Of a DNA stretch of 64,000 nucleotides, positions 26,574-37,809 are shown piece after piece. The notes beneath the pieces were generated by a model. The model worked only from the letters and a program-made list of their open reading frames with translations, was not told the DNA's origin and did no database searches. The stretch lies in the NCBI RefSeq assembly GCF_011758805.1, contig NZ_JAANOW010000001.1:62001-126000 (forward strand). Reading direction: 5' to 3'. Made by a program: the position numbers and the translations under genes. The stretch comes from Mycolicibacterium fluoranthenivorans (GTDB lineage: Bacteria; Actinomycetota; Actinomycetes; Mycobacteriales; Mycobacteriaceae). Each line of letters starts with the position of its first letter. Position 1 is the stretch's first letter.

Positions 26574-26864
26574 CTAACCGGCGAACATCCCGGTGACGCC
26601 GGCTTCGGTCTGCGCCATGGTCTGGGCGGCTTCGTCGACGGTCTGCGCCAGATTCTGCAGCGCGTTGTTCAGCTCGGCCGCCGTGCTGTTCCAGCGGACC
26701 TGCAGGGCCTGGTAGGCCTCGCGGGCGGCGCCGTCCCAGGTGGCCGCGAGCCGGCCCAGCGAGGCCTCGCCCTCTTCGAGCAGGCTCTGGGTGGTACCCA
26801 CGGAGCCGTGGATGTCGGCGGCGCCGGCCATGATGGCGGCGAAATTCCATGTCTGTTGGCTCAT
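26574..26864 (-). CDS. esxA: ESX-1 substrate EsxA (ESAT-6)
   Basis: Secreted WXG100 protein of 96 residues, partner of EsxB in a helical-hairpin heterodimer. The W-x-G turn is WDG (43-45), between two amphipathic helices. The ends match ESAT-6 closely (QQTWNFAAI at the start, ELNNALQNLA and VTGMFA at the end). SD-like GGAG lies upstream of the ATG. It follows esxB by 42 nt and is translated from the same mRNA. In pathogens EsxA is linked to membrane damage; in environmental species ESX-1 is linked to conjugation. The role here is not shown by the sequence. Confidence 0.97.
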   Translation of the reverse strand: MSQQTWNFAAIMAGAADIHGSVGTTQSLLEEGEASLGRLAATWDGAAREAYQALQVRWNSTAAELNNALQNLAQTVDEAAQTMAQTEAGVTGMFAG

Positions 26865-26906
26865 GATTCGATTTCTCCGTTTCGGTGGTGGTAGGTGATT
26901 CGGGTG

Positions 26907-27215
26907 CTAGATCATCCGGCTGGCGAGGGCGCTGGCCTGGTCCTCGTCGGTGCTGCCGTACTGCGTGCCACCGATGCCCAGGTTCTCGGAGATGTCGTCG
27001 AGCTCCCGGTTCTGCTGCGTGGCGGCCTCGTGGAAGCGCAGCAGGGCGGCCTGCGCGGCGGTCGCCGACGCACCGACCCACGCCGGCTGCAGGCCGGCCG
27101 CGGTGGCCTCGACGTGGGCCATCACGGTCCTGAGTTCGTCCGCGATGCGCTGGAAGTTGGCCGACTCGCCCGCGATGACGGAGAGATCGGCTTCCATCCC
27201 CTGTCCTGAAGTCAT
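26907..27215 (-). CDS. esxB: ESX-1 substrate EsxB (CFP-10)
   Basis: 102-residue WXG100 protein with W-V-G (46-48) at the hairpin turn and a C-terminal flexible tail carrying the type VII signal YxxxD (Tyr86 to Asp90). The last residues (ALASRMI) form the segment that in M. tuberculosis CFP-10 is recognised by EccCb1. It is the chaperone-like partner of EsxA. PPE68 lies 104 nt upstream and esxA 42 nt downstream on the same strand. Confidence 0.96.
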   Translation of the reverse strand: MTSGQGMEADLSVIAGESANFQRIADELRTVMAHVEATAAGLQPAWVGASATAAQAALLRFHEAATQQNRELDDISENLGIGGTQYGSTDEDQASALASRMI

Positions 27216-27319
27216 GGTGAAGCTACCTTTCCTTTTCCTGTGTCCTCACCACGTGTTGGCGAGTCTTCCAGCCCCCTCGGCCGGGAAGTTTGGGTGTTGC
27301 CGGTGCCGGTCATCGGTCG

Positions 27320-28627
27320 TCACCAGTCGTCGTCGTCTTCATCGAAACCATGGGCCAGCGGTGACGGGGTGGCGAGCGCCTCCCGCTTGCCACCGCTCTT
27401 CTCGCGCTGAGCGGCGCCGTTCATCGGGCCACCGCCGCCCGATCCGGCACCCACCGGCGCCAGACCGGCACCGGCTCCCCCGGCGGATGCTCCGGTCGGC
27501 GCCGGAGTCGACTGAGCCGGCGACCCGACCAGACTGGACATCAGCGGTGTCCGGGCCAGCGTGCCGCCGGCGCCCGGCAGCGACGCGGCGCGCACCAGAC
27601 CCGCGCCCGATGTCGCACCCGAGCCGCCCAGCAGCGGGTGCTCCGAGAACGGGCTCGCGCCGATCAGACCGAACTGCCGGCCGCCACTTCCGCCCATCTG
27701 ACCGAAGATCGAGCTCACCTGCTGCAACGGTTGGGTCAGCGTCTGCGCCCCCTGCGTGACGCCCTGTGTCATCTGCTGAGGCGCCTGGATCAGCGACTGG
27801 CCCAGTTGCGACGCGATCTGCAGGCCCTGTTGCATCCCTTGCTGCAGCATCTGCTGGGTCTGCTGGCCCTGAGCCTTATCGGCTTTCTGTGCCGCCCCCT
27901 GGGCACGCTGCTCACCCTGATTCGCAAATGCCGCACCCCGGCCCGCCGTCAGCCCGGCCGACTCCACGGTCGCCTGCATGGTGGTGTGCGCGAAGGCGGC
28001 CTCGCGCAGCGCCGAGCCGGGCAGGGTCGCGGCGAGCTGCCCCGAGGCCATGCCCAGTGCCGACTCCCCGACCCCCGGCACGACGATGGGCGTCATCGGC
28101 AGAATCGGTTCGAAGATGGTGTTGGCCGTGGTCTCGGCCTGGTACCCGAACATCACGGCGGCGGCCTGTTCCCACATCCGGACGTAGTCGGCCTCGTTGA
28201 TGCCGATCGGAACCGCATTCACGCCGAGGAAGTTGGTGGCGTTGAGCACCGCATTCGTGACGTGGTTCATCTCGATCTCGGGCAACGGCGGCGTCACCGC
28301 CATGGCCAGCGCGTACGAATTCGCTTGTGCGATGGCCTGCATAGCGCGCTTCTGCGATTGCAGCGCGGCGGTGCGCAGCCACACCACCATCGGCGTGGTC
28401 GCGGTGACCGCCTGCTCGCTGGCCTGGCCCTGCCAGGAACCCGACAGCGAGGCGAGACTGGCCGCGAGTTCTTCGGCCTGCGTCTCCAGCGAGATCGCCA
28501 GAGTTTCCCACGCCGCCGCCGCCTGGAGCATCGGCGTCGGGCCGGCACCGGCCATCAGGCGGCCGGTGTTGATCTCCGGTGGCAATGCCTCATAGAACAT
28601 CGTCAACATTGCGGGGACTGCAGACAT
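27320..28627 (-). CDS. PPE68: PPE family protein PPE68
   Basis: 435 residues. The N-terminal PPE domain (about 180 residues) starts MLTMFYEALPPEINTG, with the Pro-Pro-Glu motif and a SWQG turn matching the WxG-like loop. The C-terminal part is Gln-rich (about 240-300, many QQ and TQ), then Gly/Ala/Pro-rich, and ends in an acidic stretch (FDEDDDDW). It is longer than the 368-residue M. tuberculosis PPE68, the excess lying in the low-complexity tail. It should pair with PE35, be guided by EspG1, and be secreted or surface-held. Position between PE35 and esxB is canonical. Confidence 0.93.
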   Translation of the reverse strand: MSAVPAMLTMFYEALPPEINTGRLMAGAGPTPMLQAAAAWETLAISLETQAEELAASLASLSGSWQGQASEQAVTATTPMVVWLRTAALQSQKRAMQAIAQANSYALAMAVTPPLPEIEMNHVTNAVLNATNFLGVNAVPIGINEADYVRMWEQAAAVMFGYQAETTANTIFEPILPMTPIVVPGVGESALGMASGQLAATLPGSALREAAFAHTTMQATVESAGLTAGRGAAFANQGEQRAQGAAQKADKAQGQQTQQMLQQGMQQGLQIASQLGQSLIQAPQQMTQGVTQGAQTLTQPLQQVSSIFGQMGGSGGRQFGLIGASPFSEHPLLGGSGATSGAGLVRAASLPGAGGTLARTPLMSSLVGSPAQSTPAPTGASAGGAGAGLAPVGAGSGGGGPMNGAAQREKSGGKREALATPSPLAHGFDEDDDDW

Positions 28628-28674
28628 TGTTTGCCAGCTTCGCTCTCGTCAATTCTTGGCGGTCGCCGAGCCGG

Positions 28675-28971
28675 TCACATCAGGGTGGCGGCGCCCTCGG
28701 CGTCCACCGTCGTGTAGATGCCGGAAGACTCCAGATAGGCGGCGCCGGCGCGGGCCAGTTCCTGCTGGGCGTAGGCATTCAGCGCCGCAACCTGGGCGGC
28801 CTCGCTGGCAAAGGCGAGGGCCGCCTGGACCGACACCTCTTCGGCCCCTGCAGGCAGCAGGGCCATAGCCTCACTGGTCGCGGTGGTTCCGGTGGCGAGT
28901 CCGCGTCCCCCGTTGGCAACCACCTGGCTGCCGATGCCCAGCACCGCGGGCGAGTGTTCCATCGGTTGCAT
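28675..28971 (-). CDS. PE35: PE family protein PE35
   Basis: 98-residue two-helix PE protein starting MQPMEHSPAVLGIGSQ. The ATG at 28971 is preceded by GAGGAG with good spacing, while a 14-residue longer in-frame start lacks such a site. The helical hairpin (about 10-85) is the docking partner for PPE68. The C-terminus is short, without PGRS or other extensions. PE35 is the first gene of the PE35-PPE68-esxB-esxA secreted-substrate group and has 149 bp free upstream, room for its own promoter. Confidence 0.9.
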   Translation of the reverse strand: MQPMEHSPAVLGIGSQVVANGGRGLATGTTATSEAMALLPAGAEEVSVQAALAFASEAAQVAALNAYAQQELARAGAAYLESSGIYTTVDAEGAATLM

Positions 28972-29120
28972 GTGCAGTTCCTCCTCAACGGTTCCAAACG
29001 AGCTGGATGACATCTTTGGGATGGGGACCGCAAGTCCTGCCGTGGCGCTTCAATCGTGGACCCCCCGATCCGTTTGCTACCCCGTCGCCGTCAATTTTGC
29101 CAGGCGACTCGAAATCCATA

Positions 29121-30911
29121 CTAACCGTGGTTTTGGGGTGGTGCCGACACTTCTTCTTCCGGAGGATCGACATACGCCGCCTGAATCACCTCCTTCGCGT
29201 CCGGAGAGACGAGAAGTGCCTGGCCAGGCGGCCTGCGCTTGAGCTTGAACGCACTCGACGGGAACTCGGTCTTGTCGCCGGAGAGGAACAGCGTCGGGGT
29301 CCCCGCGCCGTAGGCCGCCCCGACGAACCGGTCCATCGTGGCCCGCTGCGCCTGACTCATCTGGCACGTGACGACGAGGTGCAGGCCGATGTCCGCGGCC
29401 GCGGGCAGCAGGGGCCACAACGGCGCCATCGGAGGCAGGCCGCCCGCGGCCGCCACCACCATGTGCCAGTCGTCGATGAGCAGCACGATATCGGGGCCCG
29501 ACCACCAGGATCGGGACCGCAATTGGGAGGTCGTGAGGTCCGCCGGCGGGAGCCTCTTCTGGAGCAGAACCGCCAGCCCCTTCACCGACTCGTCGAACGT
29601 CGCGGCATTGCGATTGATTGCTCCGGCCGACAGCAGATGACTCTCGGGAACCGCATCCAGCAAACCCGATCGGAAGTCACCGACCATGAACCGCACCTGA
29701 TCTCGATTGTTGCGCAAGCAAATAGCTTGGGCGATCGCATGCGCGATCCGGGTCTTGCCGGACTTGGGCGCACCGAAGACCAACACATGCGGCGTGCGCT
29801 GCATATCGGTGTAGGACACCGACAAGTCGGACTCGCGCACGCCCAGCGGAATGGTCCACCGCGTGCGGTAGTCGGCATCGGGTCCGGGCGGATTGGGGTC
29901 CATCTCGTTCAGGTAGATCCGGCTGGGCAGGACTCTGACCTGCGGGGCTTCCTCGGTGTGCAGCGATGCGATGTGGTCGACGGCCGCGGTGATGGCCGGC
30001 ACCAGGTCGGCACCGCTGTGCACACCGTCCAGGCGCGGCACCCCGATCATCAGGTGGTGCTTCTCCAACGAGATCGCCCGGCCCGGCCGGTTGGCCGGGA
30101 TCTCCCTGGTCATCCGGTCTATCTGCGTCTCGTTGACATCGCCGAGCCGGAACTCCACCTTGGTGCCCAGGTAGTCCCGGACCCGGGAGCGCAGCTCGGT
30201 CCAGCGCGGTGTGGCAATCACGGTGTGCACCCCGAACGCCAGGCCCTGGGCGGCCAGGTCCTGCACCACCGGCTCCAGATCGGGGAACTCGCCGACGAAC
30301 GCCGGCCAGCCGTCGATGACGAGGAAGACGTCCCCGAACGGGTCCTGCGACGCCGCGTGATTCGGGTCCTCCCGCATCTGCCGGTACGCGGCGATGGAAC
30401 CCACCCGGTACTGCTTGAACGTCGCTTCCCGCTGCCGCAGCACGGCCTTGATCTCCGCCACGGCCCGGTTGACCCGGTCCGGCTCGGCGCGGGTGGCGAC
30501 CCCGCCGACATGCGGCAGCCCTTCCAGGTACATCAAACCGCCACCACCCATGTCGATGCAGTAGAACTGCACCTGGCGGGGAGTGTGCGTGGCCGCGGCC
30601 GAGAGCACCAGGGTCTGCAGGAAGGTGGACTTCCCGGTCTGGGGCGCCCCGCCGACGGCGATGTTGCCGCCGGCTCCGGACACATCGATACCCCAGACCT
30701 CCTGGCGGTGCCGGCGCGGCTCGTCCATGATCCCGAGCCCGAAACGCAACGGCTGCCGGTGATCCCGCTCGACGAGCTCGTTGACCGGGGTGGGATCCGC
30801 CAGCGGGGGCAGCCACATCTTGTACGCCCGCACCTCACCGGTGGTCAGCTGTTCGAGGACCACCTCGCGCAGCACCCGCTGGTCACCGAGTTCGGTCATA
30901 CCGTTGGTCAT
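29121..30911 (-). CDS. eccCb1: ESX-1 ATPase EccCb1
   Basis: Cytosolic FtsK/SpoIIIE-type protein of 596 residues (591 in M. tuberculosis) with two ATPase domains: Walker [11 protein letters not shown] (87-96) and GAPKSGKT (about 375-385), with Walker B strands ending FLVIDGW and VLLIDDW. It completes the three-domain EccC motor together with EccCa1 and binds the EsxB tail. Its ATG overlaps the eccCa1 stop by 4 nt, giving coupled synthesis of the split motor, which in other ESX systems is one polypeptide. Confidence 0.97.
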   Translation of the reverse strand: MTNGMTELGDQRVLREVVLEQLTTGEVRAYKMWLPPLADPTPVNELVERDHRQPLRFGLGIMDEPRRHRQEVWGIDVSGAGGNIAVGGAPQTGKSTFLQTLVLSAAATHTPRQVQFYCIDMGGGGLMYLEGLPHVGGVATRAEPDRVNRAVAEIKAVLRQREATFKQYRVGSIAAYRQMREDPNHAASQDPFGDVFLVIDGWPAFVGEFPDLEPVVQDLAAQGLAFGVHTVIATPRWTELRSRVRDYLGTKVEFRLGDVNETQIDRMTREIPANRPGRAISLEKHHLMIGVPRLDGVHSGADLVPAITAAVDHIASLHTEEAPQVRVLPSRIYLNEMDPNPPGPDADYRTRWTIPLGVRESDLSVSYTDMQRTPHVLVFGAPKSGKTRIAHAIAQAICLRNNRDQVRFMVGDFRSGLLDAVPESHLLSAGAINRNAATFDESVKGLAVLLQKRLPPADLTTSQLRSRSWWSGPDIVLLIDDWHMVVAAAGGLPPMAPLWPLLPAAADIGLHLVVTCQMSQAQRATMDRFVGAAYGAGTPTLFLSGDKTEFPSSAFKLKRRPPGQALLVSPDAKEVIQAAYVDPPEEEVSAPPQNHG

Positions 30912-33139
30912 GACACCGCCCCCGCGTCCAGCAGCGGTGCCGCCGTGAAGGGCTGAATGCGCACCACCTGGCGCTTGGGCTGGGCCCGTGGCGCATCGTC
31001 GTCGGCGTCCGCGAGCACGGTGGGCACATAGTTGGTACCGGTGTAGACACTGTGGAATTTCACCGGGTCCTCCATCCCCACCCGCAGGAATCCGACACCG
31101 CTCTCCTTGTTGGTGATGTACTGCGCCTCCGGCGTACCGATCACCGCCTTGGATTCCGCGGAACTGGTGGTGCGCAAGGCAATCCGGTACGTGAGGTTGG
31201 GCTCGAGCTTGTCGATCCGGACACCGCCGGTGTTCAGCGACTGGGTGGCCAGCAGCAGATGCACCCGCAGCGACCGGCCGACGCGGCAGATCCGGTCGAA
31301 CAGCGCGATGAAATCGGGGTGGTTCTGCAGAAGCTCGGCGAACTCGTCGACGACGACGAACAGTGTCGGCAGCGGAGCCAGATCGGCCCCGCGTTCACGA
31401 TGCTTCTCGTACTCGGCCACCCCGGAGAGCGCACCGGCGGCACCGACCTGCATACCCGCCTGGCGCAGAATGGACTGCCTGCGGTCCAGCTCACCGGTCA
31501 GCACCTCACCCATCCGGCTGACCAGCTCGGCCTCCTCCTCCATGTTGGTGACCACCGCCGCGGTATGCGGCAGCTTCTCCATGCCGAGGAAGGTGGAGCC
31601 ACCCTTGAAGTCGGTGAGCAGCAGATTCACCTGGTCCGGGTGATGCGTCGCGGCCAGCGACAGGATCAGGGTGCGCAGGAACTCTGATTTACCGGAACCT
31701 GTTGTCCCGATAAGCATTCCGTGCGGACCGGCGCCGAACTCGGCGCCTTCCTTGATGTCCAGGTGCATGATGTCGCCGGTCTTGAGCTCATGCCCGAACG
31801 GAATCCGCAGCCGGTCCCGGTCGGTGTCGGTGAACATCCGCCAGCGCGCGGGGGTGACCTCTTCCACCGTCTGCGCACCGACCAGCTGGTGCCACTCGGT
31901 GGCGACCTTCTTCTGCACCCGGGTGGTCTTGTCGATGATCGTCCCGGTGATGGACCAGCCGGCCAGCTTCCTGGCGATGCGGCCCGCCTGGGCCGGCGTC
32001 ATGGAATCCGCCACCCGGACCACCTGGCGCCAACCCTGTTGGGCCAGTTTGTCTTCGGCAGATCCGTCGGCATTAACCTTCAGTTTGTACGCCGATCCCC
32101 GGTGATTACCCAGCGTGATCACCGTGACACCGGCACGGCCGTCCACCGGGAAGCCGGCCCGGCCACCGGTGAGGTCGATGACGACGACATAGGCGCCGGC
32201 CGGTGCGGCGTCGGCGGTGTGCGGACCGCGCGCCGTGAGATCGGACAGTCCGTCCGGCCGGGTGAACACCAGCCGGGTCGGGCCGGCCACGTCGGTGTCG
32301 GACTGGTGCTGCGCATGCGGCAGCCACTTCAGCCAGGCCCAGTTCGGGTCTTCCGGGGTATCCGTGAGCACCCGGATCTGCAGCAGGTCCGGCGGATGCA
32401 AGACGGCCAGATGGCAGATCATCGCGGTCAGCAGACCGGCCGCACGTTCAGGCTCACCGCCGACGGCGATCGTCGGGAAGGTGCGCAACTGCACCAGTTT
32501 CGGGCAGTCGTGGATCAGGCCGTGGGTGCGCAGGAACTTGATCAGCCACATGTGGCTGACGGGCTCCAGGTGCGGCTGTGGCGCACCCTGGGGTCCGGCC
32601 AACTCACCGCCCACCGCCGGCTTGAGCAGCCGGTCGACGGCCGGCTCGGCACCGATGCCGATCCGGGTGGCCGCGAAGAAGTCGCCATTGGCCGGCCGCG
32701 ACCACTGCCGGTTGGTGCCGACCATCGACAGCAGATCGCCGGGATGCGGTGCGTGATAACCGAAGAACGTCACCTGAGCGGCGGCCGAGGTGGTGACCCG
32801 AGACCGCAGCCCGGCCAGATACCGCAGGTACTCCTTGCGGTCCGCATTGATCTCGGGCACCTTCTTGCCGCCTGGGCCGCCACCGGCCATGAAGCCGACT
32901 GTGCCCATGATCATCATCAGCGGCATCATCAGCATGTAGGGCGACAGCTGCCGGATGCCGGTGAAGACCATGATGGCGAGCATGCCGAGCATGCCGCCAC
33001 CCATGACATAGGGCAGCGCCTTCTGCAGGCCCGACGGGGGGATCTCGATACCCAGGTCATCCGGTGGGGTGACGTTGATCTCGCCCGGTGTCAACCGGGG
33101 GCCCCGCCGGATGGTGGGGGTGAACTTCTTGGTGGTCAT
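30908..33139 (-). CDS. eccCa1: ESX-1 membrane ATPase EccCa1
   Basis: 743 residues (747 in M. tuberculosis). Two adjacent transmembrane helices (about 42-85, [18 protein letters not shown] then [14 protein letters not shown]) anchor a stalk domain and the first FtsK-like ATPase domain, with Walker [10 protein letters not shown] (about 480) and Walker [12 protein letters not shown]. This is the membrane half of the ESX-1 motor. An AGGAGG precedes the ATG, 15 nt after eccB1. All catalytic motifs are intact, so the motor should be functional. Confidence 0.97.
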   Translation of the reverse strand: MTTKKFTPTIRRGPRLTPGEINVTPPDDLGIEIPPSGLQKALPYVMGGGMLGMLAIMVFTGIRQLSPYMLMMPLMMIMGTVGFMAGGGPGGKKVPEINADRKEYLRYLAGLRSRVTTSAAAQVTFFGYHAPHPGDLLSMVGTNRQWSRPANGDFFAATRIGIGAEPAVDRLLKPAVGGELAGPQGAPQPHLEPVSHMWLIKFLRTHGLIHDCPKLVQLRTFPTIAVGGEPERAAGLLTAMICHLAVLHPPDLLQIRVLTDTPEDPNWAWLKWLPHAQHQSDTDVAGPTRLVFTRPDGLSDLTARGPHTADAAPAGAYVVVIDLTGGRAGFPVDGRAGVTVITLGNHRGSAYKLKVNADGSAEDKLAQQGWRQVVRVADSMTPAQAGRIARKLAGWSITGTIIDKTTRVQKKVATEWHQLVGAQTVEEVTPARWRMFTDTDRDRLRIPFGHELKTGDIMHLDIKEGAEFGAGPHGMLIGTTGSGKSEFLRTLILSLAATHHPDQVNLLLTDFKGGSTFLGMEKLPHTAAVVTNMEEEAELVSRMGEVLTGELDRRQSILRQAGMQVGAAGALSGVAEYEKHRERGADLAPLPTLFVVVDEFAELLQNHPDFIALFDRICRVGRSLRVHLLLATQSLNTGGVRIDKLEPNLTYRIALRTTSSAESKAVIGTPEAQYITNKESGVGFLRVGMEDPVKFHSVYTGTNYVPTVLADADDDAPRAQPKRQVVRIQPFTAAPLLDAGAVS

Positions 33140-33154
33140 CGTCCACCTCCTTTC

Positions 33155-34681
33155 CTAACGTATCGGCGCACCCGGCGCGGGCATCGGCAGTGGTGCGGCC
33201 CCACCCGGCGGCGCGGGGGCGCCCTGGCCGGGCGCCTGCTGGCCGGTCGCCGTGCCCGCGACCTTGCGGGGGTCAGGGTCGGCGGGCAGCGTGTCGTGCT
33301 CGAGCAAGGCCGCCTCCTTGGACAGCACCGGACCGTCGACGAGCAGGCTGACCACCTGCCAGGGCGCGGTCAGCGGTGAGGTCAGCCCGAGCACGGTGGC
33401 GGTGTCCTGATTCGGCAGGCCGTACCGGATGCCCTGCGGGTCGATGTAGTAGAGCGCCTCGCCATAGCGTGGATCCGGTGACTGCAGCCGGATGAACTGC
33501 CCGCCGTCGATGTACACCGTTGCGGTGCCGGCGATCTGGCGAATGCCCGCGTTCATCCGGGCCGCCGGGATCGGCAGATGCCGTCCGCTGAACACGGTCT
33601 GGCGCGGCGACTGGTCGCCGGGTTCACGCTGCCAGGACCAGCACAGCGTCGGGGCGTCGTGGCGCAGCCGGATCTCCATCGGCTGATCGGGCAACGGTGA
33701 CACGAAAACCTGTTCGGCAATCTTGGCGACATCGCTGGCCTCCACCGACGGCGGCGAGATCAGCCCGAACGAGTTGGACGCGCGCAGGGCGGCGGCCGTC
33801 GTGCCGTTGACCTTCGCGACACCGTCGGCAAGCACCACATACTGCTGCTCGCCTGCGTCGGTGATCGTCTTGAACACCGACCCGATCACCAGATTCGGCG
33901 GCAGGCCAACGGTATTGGGCGCGCCCGCGCCGGCGATCTCCGGCAACTGCCACGGCCCGGCGTTGGGCAGCGCGTTGAACAGACCCTCGGAGATCGGCGT
34001 GGGCCGCGCGGTGACCGGGATGCCGACCGCACTGGTCACGGCCCGGTTGGCCAGGTCGATGGAATGCCGGCCGTCCTGGGTCACCAGCCAGTTGCGGTCC
34101 TGATAGGACACCAGCACGCCCTGGCTGGGGCGGATCGGCCCGACCGAGGAGTCGACCACCGGCGGCATGATGACCACCGACGTCTCCACCGAAGGTGCGA
34201 CGCTGTCGGGTTTGGTGACCGTGTCGCACAATGTCCACGTCGACGCCGGCGCACCCAGCGGGGTGGCATACGGCGCGCCCGGGATACCGATCGGCTGGCC
34301 CTTCGACATCCGGTTCAGCTCATCGGATTTCACCGCCGAAGGATTGTTGGAGTTACCCAGCACCAAGCGGGCCGACGTCAGGTTGTAGACGGGCCGCAAC
34401 TCTCCGGTGCCGGGCAGCACGACGTAGAGCTGGTTGGTCGTCCGGTCCACCAGAAGTGAGTCGTCGCCGCGCTTACCGAGTGGTTTGAAGTACGCCAGCA
34501 GCGCCGCGCCGAGGCACACCAACACCGCAATCACGATGCCCGCGCTGACCGCCCGGCTGTAGAACTGCAGCGGGTCGTCGTACATCCGGGTATCGCGCCG
34601 GACGATCGCATGCTCGACCCGCCGCAGCAGGAAACGCCATCCGCTGACCTGGACCTTGGTGGTGAGCCGGAAACCTGCCAT
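33155..34681 (-). CDS. eccB1: ESX-1 core component EccB1
   Basis: 508 residues. A short cytosolic N-terminus ([31 protein letters not shown]) is followed by one transmembrane helix (about 48-70) and a large periplasmic domain with the family repeats, for example [30 protein letters not shown] Pro/Ala/Gly-rich C-terminus (about 470-508) makes it longer than the 480-residue tuberculosis protein. It forms the periplasmic part of the ESX channel. It starts 4 nt after eccA1. Confidence 0.96.
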   Translation of the reverse strand: MAGFRLTTKVQVSGWRFLLRRVEHAIVRRDTRMYDDPLQFYSRAVSAGIVIAVLVCLGAALLAYFKPLGKRGDDSLLVDRTTNQLYVVLPGTGELRPVYNLTSARLVLGNSNNPSAVKSDELNRMSKGQPIGIPGAPYATPLGAPASTWTLCDTVTKPDSVAPSVETSVVIMPPVVDSSVGPIRPSQGVLVSYQDRNWLVTQDGRHSIDLANRAVTSAVGIPVTARPTPISEGLFNALPNAGPWQLPEIAGAGAPNTVGLPPNLVIGSVFKTITDAGEQQYVVLADGVAKVNGTTAAALRASNSFGLISPPSVEASDVAKIAEQVFVSPLPDQPMEIRLRHDAPTLCWSWQREPGDQSPRQTVFSGRHLPIPAARMNAGIRQIAGTATVYIDGGQFIRLQSPDPRYGEALYYIDPQGIRYGLPNQDTATVLGLTSPLTAPWQVVSLLVDGPVLSKEAALLEHDTLPADPDPRKVAGTATGQQAPGQGAPAPPGGAAPLPMPAPGAPIR

Positions 34682-34685
34682 CTGC

Positions 34686-36407
34686 TCAGGCGCCGATATT
34701 CAGGCGGGCGTGCACAGCCTCGATCGCGGCCGCCATGTCCTCGCCGGTGACCTCGCTGAGCGCGTCGACGTCGAGGTTCTCGAAGTCCAGCGAACGAGCC
34801 AGCCGCATGTCCCGGCTCTGCTCGCCCGCCTCGACGAGCTGGCGGGCGTACCGGCCGTTGCCCGCGATGTCGAGCGCCGGCTTACCGTTGAGGTTCCGCT
34901 GGCTCAGCAGGGTCGCCGCCTCCAGCACACGCTTGGCCGCCTCCTCGTCCAGGCGCGAATCATTGGCCCCCGCAATGACCTTGGCGATCTCGACGATCTC
35001 CTCGGGTGCATAGGAATCGAACTCCACGCGGGTGGAGAAACGCGACCGCAGACCGTCGTTGGTCTCCAGCAGTCGGTCGATGTCGGCGCTGTATCCGGCG
35101 ATGATGACCACGAGTCGGTCGCGGTCGTTCTCCATCCGGGCCAGCAGCGTGTCCAGCGCCTCGGTACCGAACGGGTCGGCGCGGCCGTCCCGCTCCTGCA
35201 CCAGCGTGTACGCCTCGTCGATGAACAACACCCCGCCGACGGCCCTGTCGATGGTCCGCGACGTCTTCACCGCCGACTGGCCTTCGTACTCGGCGACGAA
35301 ATCCTTGCGGGAGGTCTCCACCAGTTTGGGTTCGGTGATGACGCCGAGGCCGGCCAGGATGTTGGCCACCACGCGGGCGATGGTGGTCTTGCCGGTGCCG
35401 GGCGGTCCGGTGAAGATCATGTGCTTGGACTGCTGGGCGACCTTCATCCCGCGTGCGGCCCGGACCCGGGCCATCTGGGTGGCCGCCCGGTACTTCTCGA
35501 TCTGCTCCTTGACCCGGCTCAGCCCGATCTGCCGGTCGAGTTCGGCCTGCGCCTCGGCGAGCAGTCGTTCGCGGCCGGAGTTGTCGGCGGCGACGCTGGC
35601 GGGATCCCACGGGTCCTTGCGGGCGGCGATCTTCTCGGCGGTGGTGGTCTCCATCCGGTAGGACGGATCGCGCAGGGCCGCTGTCACTTTCGGGGACGGG
35701 TGGGTGGCCTGCAGCCATTCCAGCAGCGCGATGGCCGCATCCTCGTTGCCCTGGCTGCGCCGGGTCATCGCCAGGAACCAGGCGATCGCCGGCGCGCACG
35801 CCTCACCGGCCGGCGCCGAATTTGCTTCCGTCAGTCTGCGTTCGGCCTCGGTGAACAGACCGAGGTTGGCCACCGCCACACCGTGCGCCACGCTCGCGGC
35901 CGCGCCGAGGAACTTGTCCGGCCAGCCGGCCGCGCCCCGCACCTGGTCGATCACATCGGTCCAGCGTTCGGCGGCGCCGTAGATGACCGCCTTGATCCAG
36001 GACACCAGGTACTCGGCGCCGGCGGCGGGCGCGTCGTCGAGCGCTTCGATCGCGTCGGCATAGTTGCCCTCGGCGGCTTCGCGCACTGCGAAGGCCATCG
36101 TGATGGCCAGTGGCGAGTTCACCGGGTAGGTGATATCCCCGTACAGCCCGCCGATCGGGATCCGGGCCCCCAGGCTGTTCATCGAGACCTCGGCACGGCC
36201 GGCGAGCTGGCCGAAGTTGCCGCGGGAGAACCAGGCCCGGAACAGGGTGGCCCGGTCGGTGTCCCCGCACCGGATCCGGCCGACCCATGCGTCGCAGGCG
36301 GTCTCGTCGACGGCGGTGATCTCGGTGAACAGTTCCAGGGACCGGGCGGGTGAGCTGGGCAGCATGCCGATCGCGGTGCCGAACAGACTCGCCAGATGTT
36401 CAGTCAT
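34686..36407 (-). CDS. eccA1: ESX-1 AAA+ ATPase EccA1
   Basis: Cytosolic CbxX/CfxQ-type AAA+ ATPase thought to act on PE/PPE-EspG complexes. From the ATG at 36407 the protein has 573 residues, exactly the M. tuberculosis length. The N-terminal half is TPR-like helical (1-280). The ATPase half holds Walker A GPPGTGKT (334-341) and Walker B LFIDEAY (394-400), then a sensor region ([10 protein letters not shown]). A longer frame of 15 codons lies inside espH and is rejected. The start overlaps the espH end by 8 nt. Confidence 0.96.
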   Translation of the reverse strand: MTEHLASLFGTAIGMLPSSPARSLELFTEITAVDETACDAWVGRIRCGDTDRATLFRAWFSRGNFGQLAGRAEVSMNSLGARIPIGGLYGDITYPVNSPLAITMAFAVREAAEGNYADAIEALDDAPAAGAEYLVSWIKAVIYGAAERWTDVIDQVRGAAGWPDKFLGAAASVAHGVAVANLGLFTEAERRLTEANSAPAGEACAPAIAWFLAMTRRSQGNEDAAIALLEWLQATHPSPKVTAALRDPSYRMETTTAEKIAARKDPWDPASVAADNSGRERLLAEAQAELDRQIGLSRVKEQIEKYRAATQMARVRAARGMKVAQQSKHMIFTGPPGTGKTTIARVVANILAGLGVITEPKLVETSRKDFVAEYEGQSAVKTSRTIDRAVGGVLFIDEAYTLVQERDGRADPFGTEALDTLLARMENDRDRLVVIIAGYSADIDRLLETNDGLRSRFSTRVEFDSYAPEEIVEIAKVIAGANDSRLDEEAAKRVLEAATLLSQRNLNGKPALDIAGNGRYARQLVEAGEQSRDMRLARSLDFENLDVDALSEVTGEDMAAAIEAVHARLNIGA

Positions 36408-36951
36408 GGTCACCTGCATACCTGGTCGCGAAAACGTGGGCCTGCGCGGCATCGGCCTCCTCCGGGGAGGGCAGGTCGAGATCGCGCTTCAAGAAGTCCC
36501 GGGTGACCACATCGTCCTGGCCTTCCCGCCGCATTCCTTCGAGCATGTAGGTGAACTGCGCGGACCGGGCCTGCGCGGTGGCCAGGCCGGCGATCACGAC
36601 GATCTCGTCGGCGAGCTGCGCCTCCGTCGACAACACGGCGGCGGGGGCCAGCTCGATCCGCTGCACCCGCCCGTCCATCAGCGCCGTCACCGTCACCGTG
36701 CCCGGCGGGTTCGTGACCGAGAACACCGCCACATCCGCGTCGAGGTCCTCTTCGGCAGGCCCCTCGTCGTCATCCACGGGAGCGGGCAGTCCGGCGTCGA
36801 ACACACTGAAGGCATCGAAAACCGATCCCTCCTGGTCCACGGCCTCGGCGTCGCCTGCCGCGAAGTCCAGCCCGACCAGCTCGTCGAACCCATCCTCGGT
36901 CCCCCCGGGATGCGGATAGTCATCGTCGTCGTACGACGGAGTCCCCACCAT
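36400..36951 (-). CDS. espH: ESX-1 accessory protein EspH
   Basis: 183 residues, the same length as Rv3867. The acidic, disordered N-terminal half (many Asp/Glu, about 1-75) is followed by a compact domain with VFSVTNPPGTVTVTALMDGRVQRIEL and TEAQLADEIVVIAGLA, and ends with SPEEADAAQAHVFATRY, closely matching tuberculosis EspH. EspH is a cytosolic factor affecting ESX-1 substrate stability or secretion. It lies between espG1 (12-nt gap) and eccA1 (8-nt overlap). Confidence 0.93.
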   Translation of the reverse strand: MVGTPSYDDDDYPHPGGTEDGFDELVGLDFAAGDAEAVDQEGSVFDAFSVFDAGLPAPVDDDEGPAEEDLDADVAVFSVTNPPGTVTVTALMDGRVQRIELAPAAVLSTEAQLADEIVVIAGLATAQARSAQFTYMLEGMRREGQDDVVTRDFLKRDLDLPSPEEADAAQAHVFATRYAGDHD

Positions 36952-36963
36952 CGAATGCTCTCT

Positions 36964-37809
36964 TCAGTCCCCGTCGAAGTAGTCGGTGTCCACCGTGCGT
37001 TCGAACCAGGTGCCCGACGGCAGGAATTCGACCAGCCCGTCCAAGGCGCGTTGCAGGTTCTCTTGGGTGCCGGGCAGGAAGCTGCCGAACAACTCGCCGT
37101 TGACCCGGCGCGGGATCGAGACGATCCGGCCGAGTGTGGAATCCAGCACGCCGGCGGCGACGGCGGCCTGACTGTAGGTGCCACCGTCGTGCCGTTCGTT
37201 CGCCGTGATCTCGACCCAGCTGTCGGGTTCCGCGGTCGCCTGGGCGTACACGCGTGCCGACGCCGGGGAGATGCCGAACTGGGCCAGCTGGTGTGGGGTC
37301 CGGGCGTCGGCGAGCTGCGAGCTGACCGCGGTCATCGGTTCCACGTCGGCGGGTTCGGCGGTGCCGAGCACAGCGGTCACCATCCCGGCGAGCCCGACCT
37401 GCGGCGCCACCCGCTGCAAGACCAGCATTTCCCCGTCCCTGGCGGCGATGACATGACGCTCCCCTTTGCGACACACCACGAATCGCACCATCTTCCCACC
37501 CACATCGCGACGCCACCACCGGCCCTCCAGGGTCCGGTCCGGGCGAGCCAGGGTGTCGGTCATCGCCGCCACCTCGGGGTGCGGTGCCCCGAAGACGTCG
37601 AGCACGCCCTGCGCGGTGAGGTCACGCGCGACCTGCTCCCACACCAGGTCCCGGAGTTCGGGCTGCGGGATGTTGGGCCGGATGCCCAACGAGGTCGGGA
37701 ACTCCACCAGGTTGAGCCGGTCGGCGATCACCAGCATCCCGTCGATGGTGATCTCCACCGCGACGACGTCGTCGTAGTGCGTGGGCTCGCGGTGGAAGCT
37801 CGTCATCAC
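36964..37809 (-). CDS. espG1: ESX-1 PE/PPE chaperone EspG1
   Basis: 281 residues of the EspG family: quasi-two-fold alpha/beta repeats with VAVEITIDGMLVIADRLNLVEFPTSLGIRPN at the start and SIPRRVNGELFGSFLPGTQENLQRALDGLVEFLPSGTWF at the end. EspG proteins bind the tip of PPE proteins from the cognate ESX system; here PE35/PPE68 are the expected clients. The ATG overlaps the espF stop by 4 nt. The usual length is about 283 residues. Confidence 0.95.
   Translation of the reverse strand: MMTSFHREPTHYDDVVAVEITIDGMLVIADRLNLVEFPTSLGIRPNIPQPELRDLVWEQVARDLTAQGVLDVFGAPHPEVAAMTDTLARPDRTLEGRWWRRDVGGKMVRFVVCRKGERHVIAARDGEMLVLQRVAPQVGLAGMVTAVLGTAEPADVEPMTAVSSQLADARTPHQLAQFGISPASARVYAQATAEPDSWVEITANERHDGGTYSQAAVAAGVLDSTLGRIVSIPRRVNGELFGSFLPGTQENLQRALDGLVEFLPSGTWFERTVDTDYFDGD

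Noticed and set aside
29007..33379. Long plus-strand frames opposite eccCb1 and eccCa1
   Set aside because: Shadow frames of well-recognised ATPases; rich in His/Arg/Gln/Gly without motifs.
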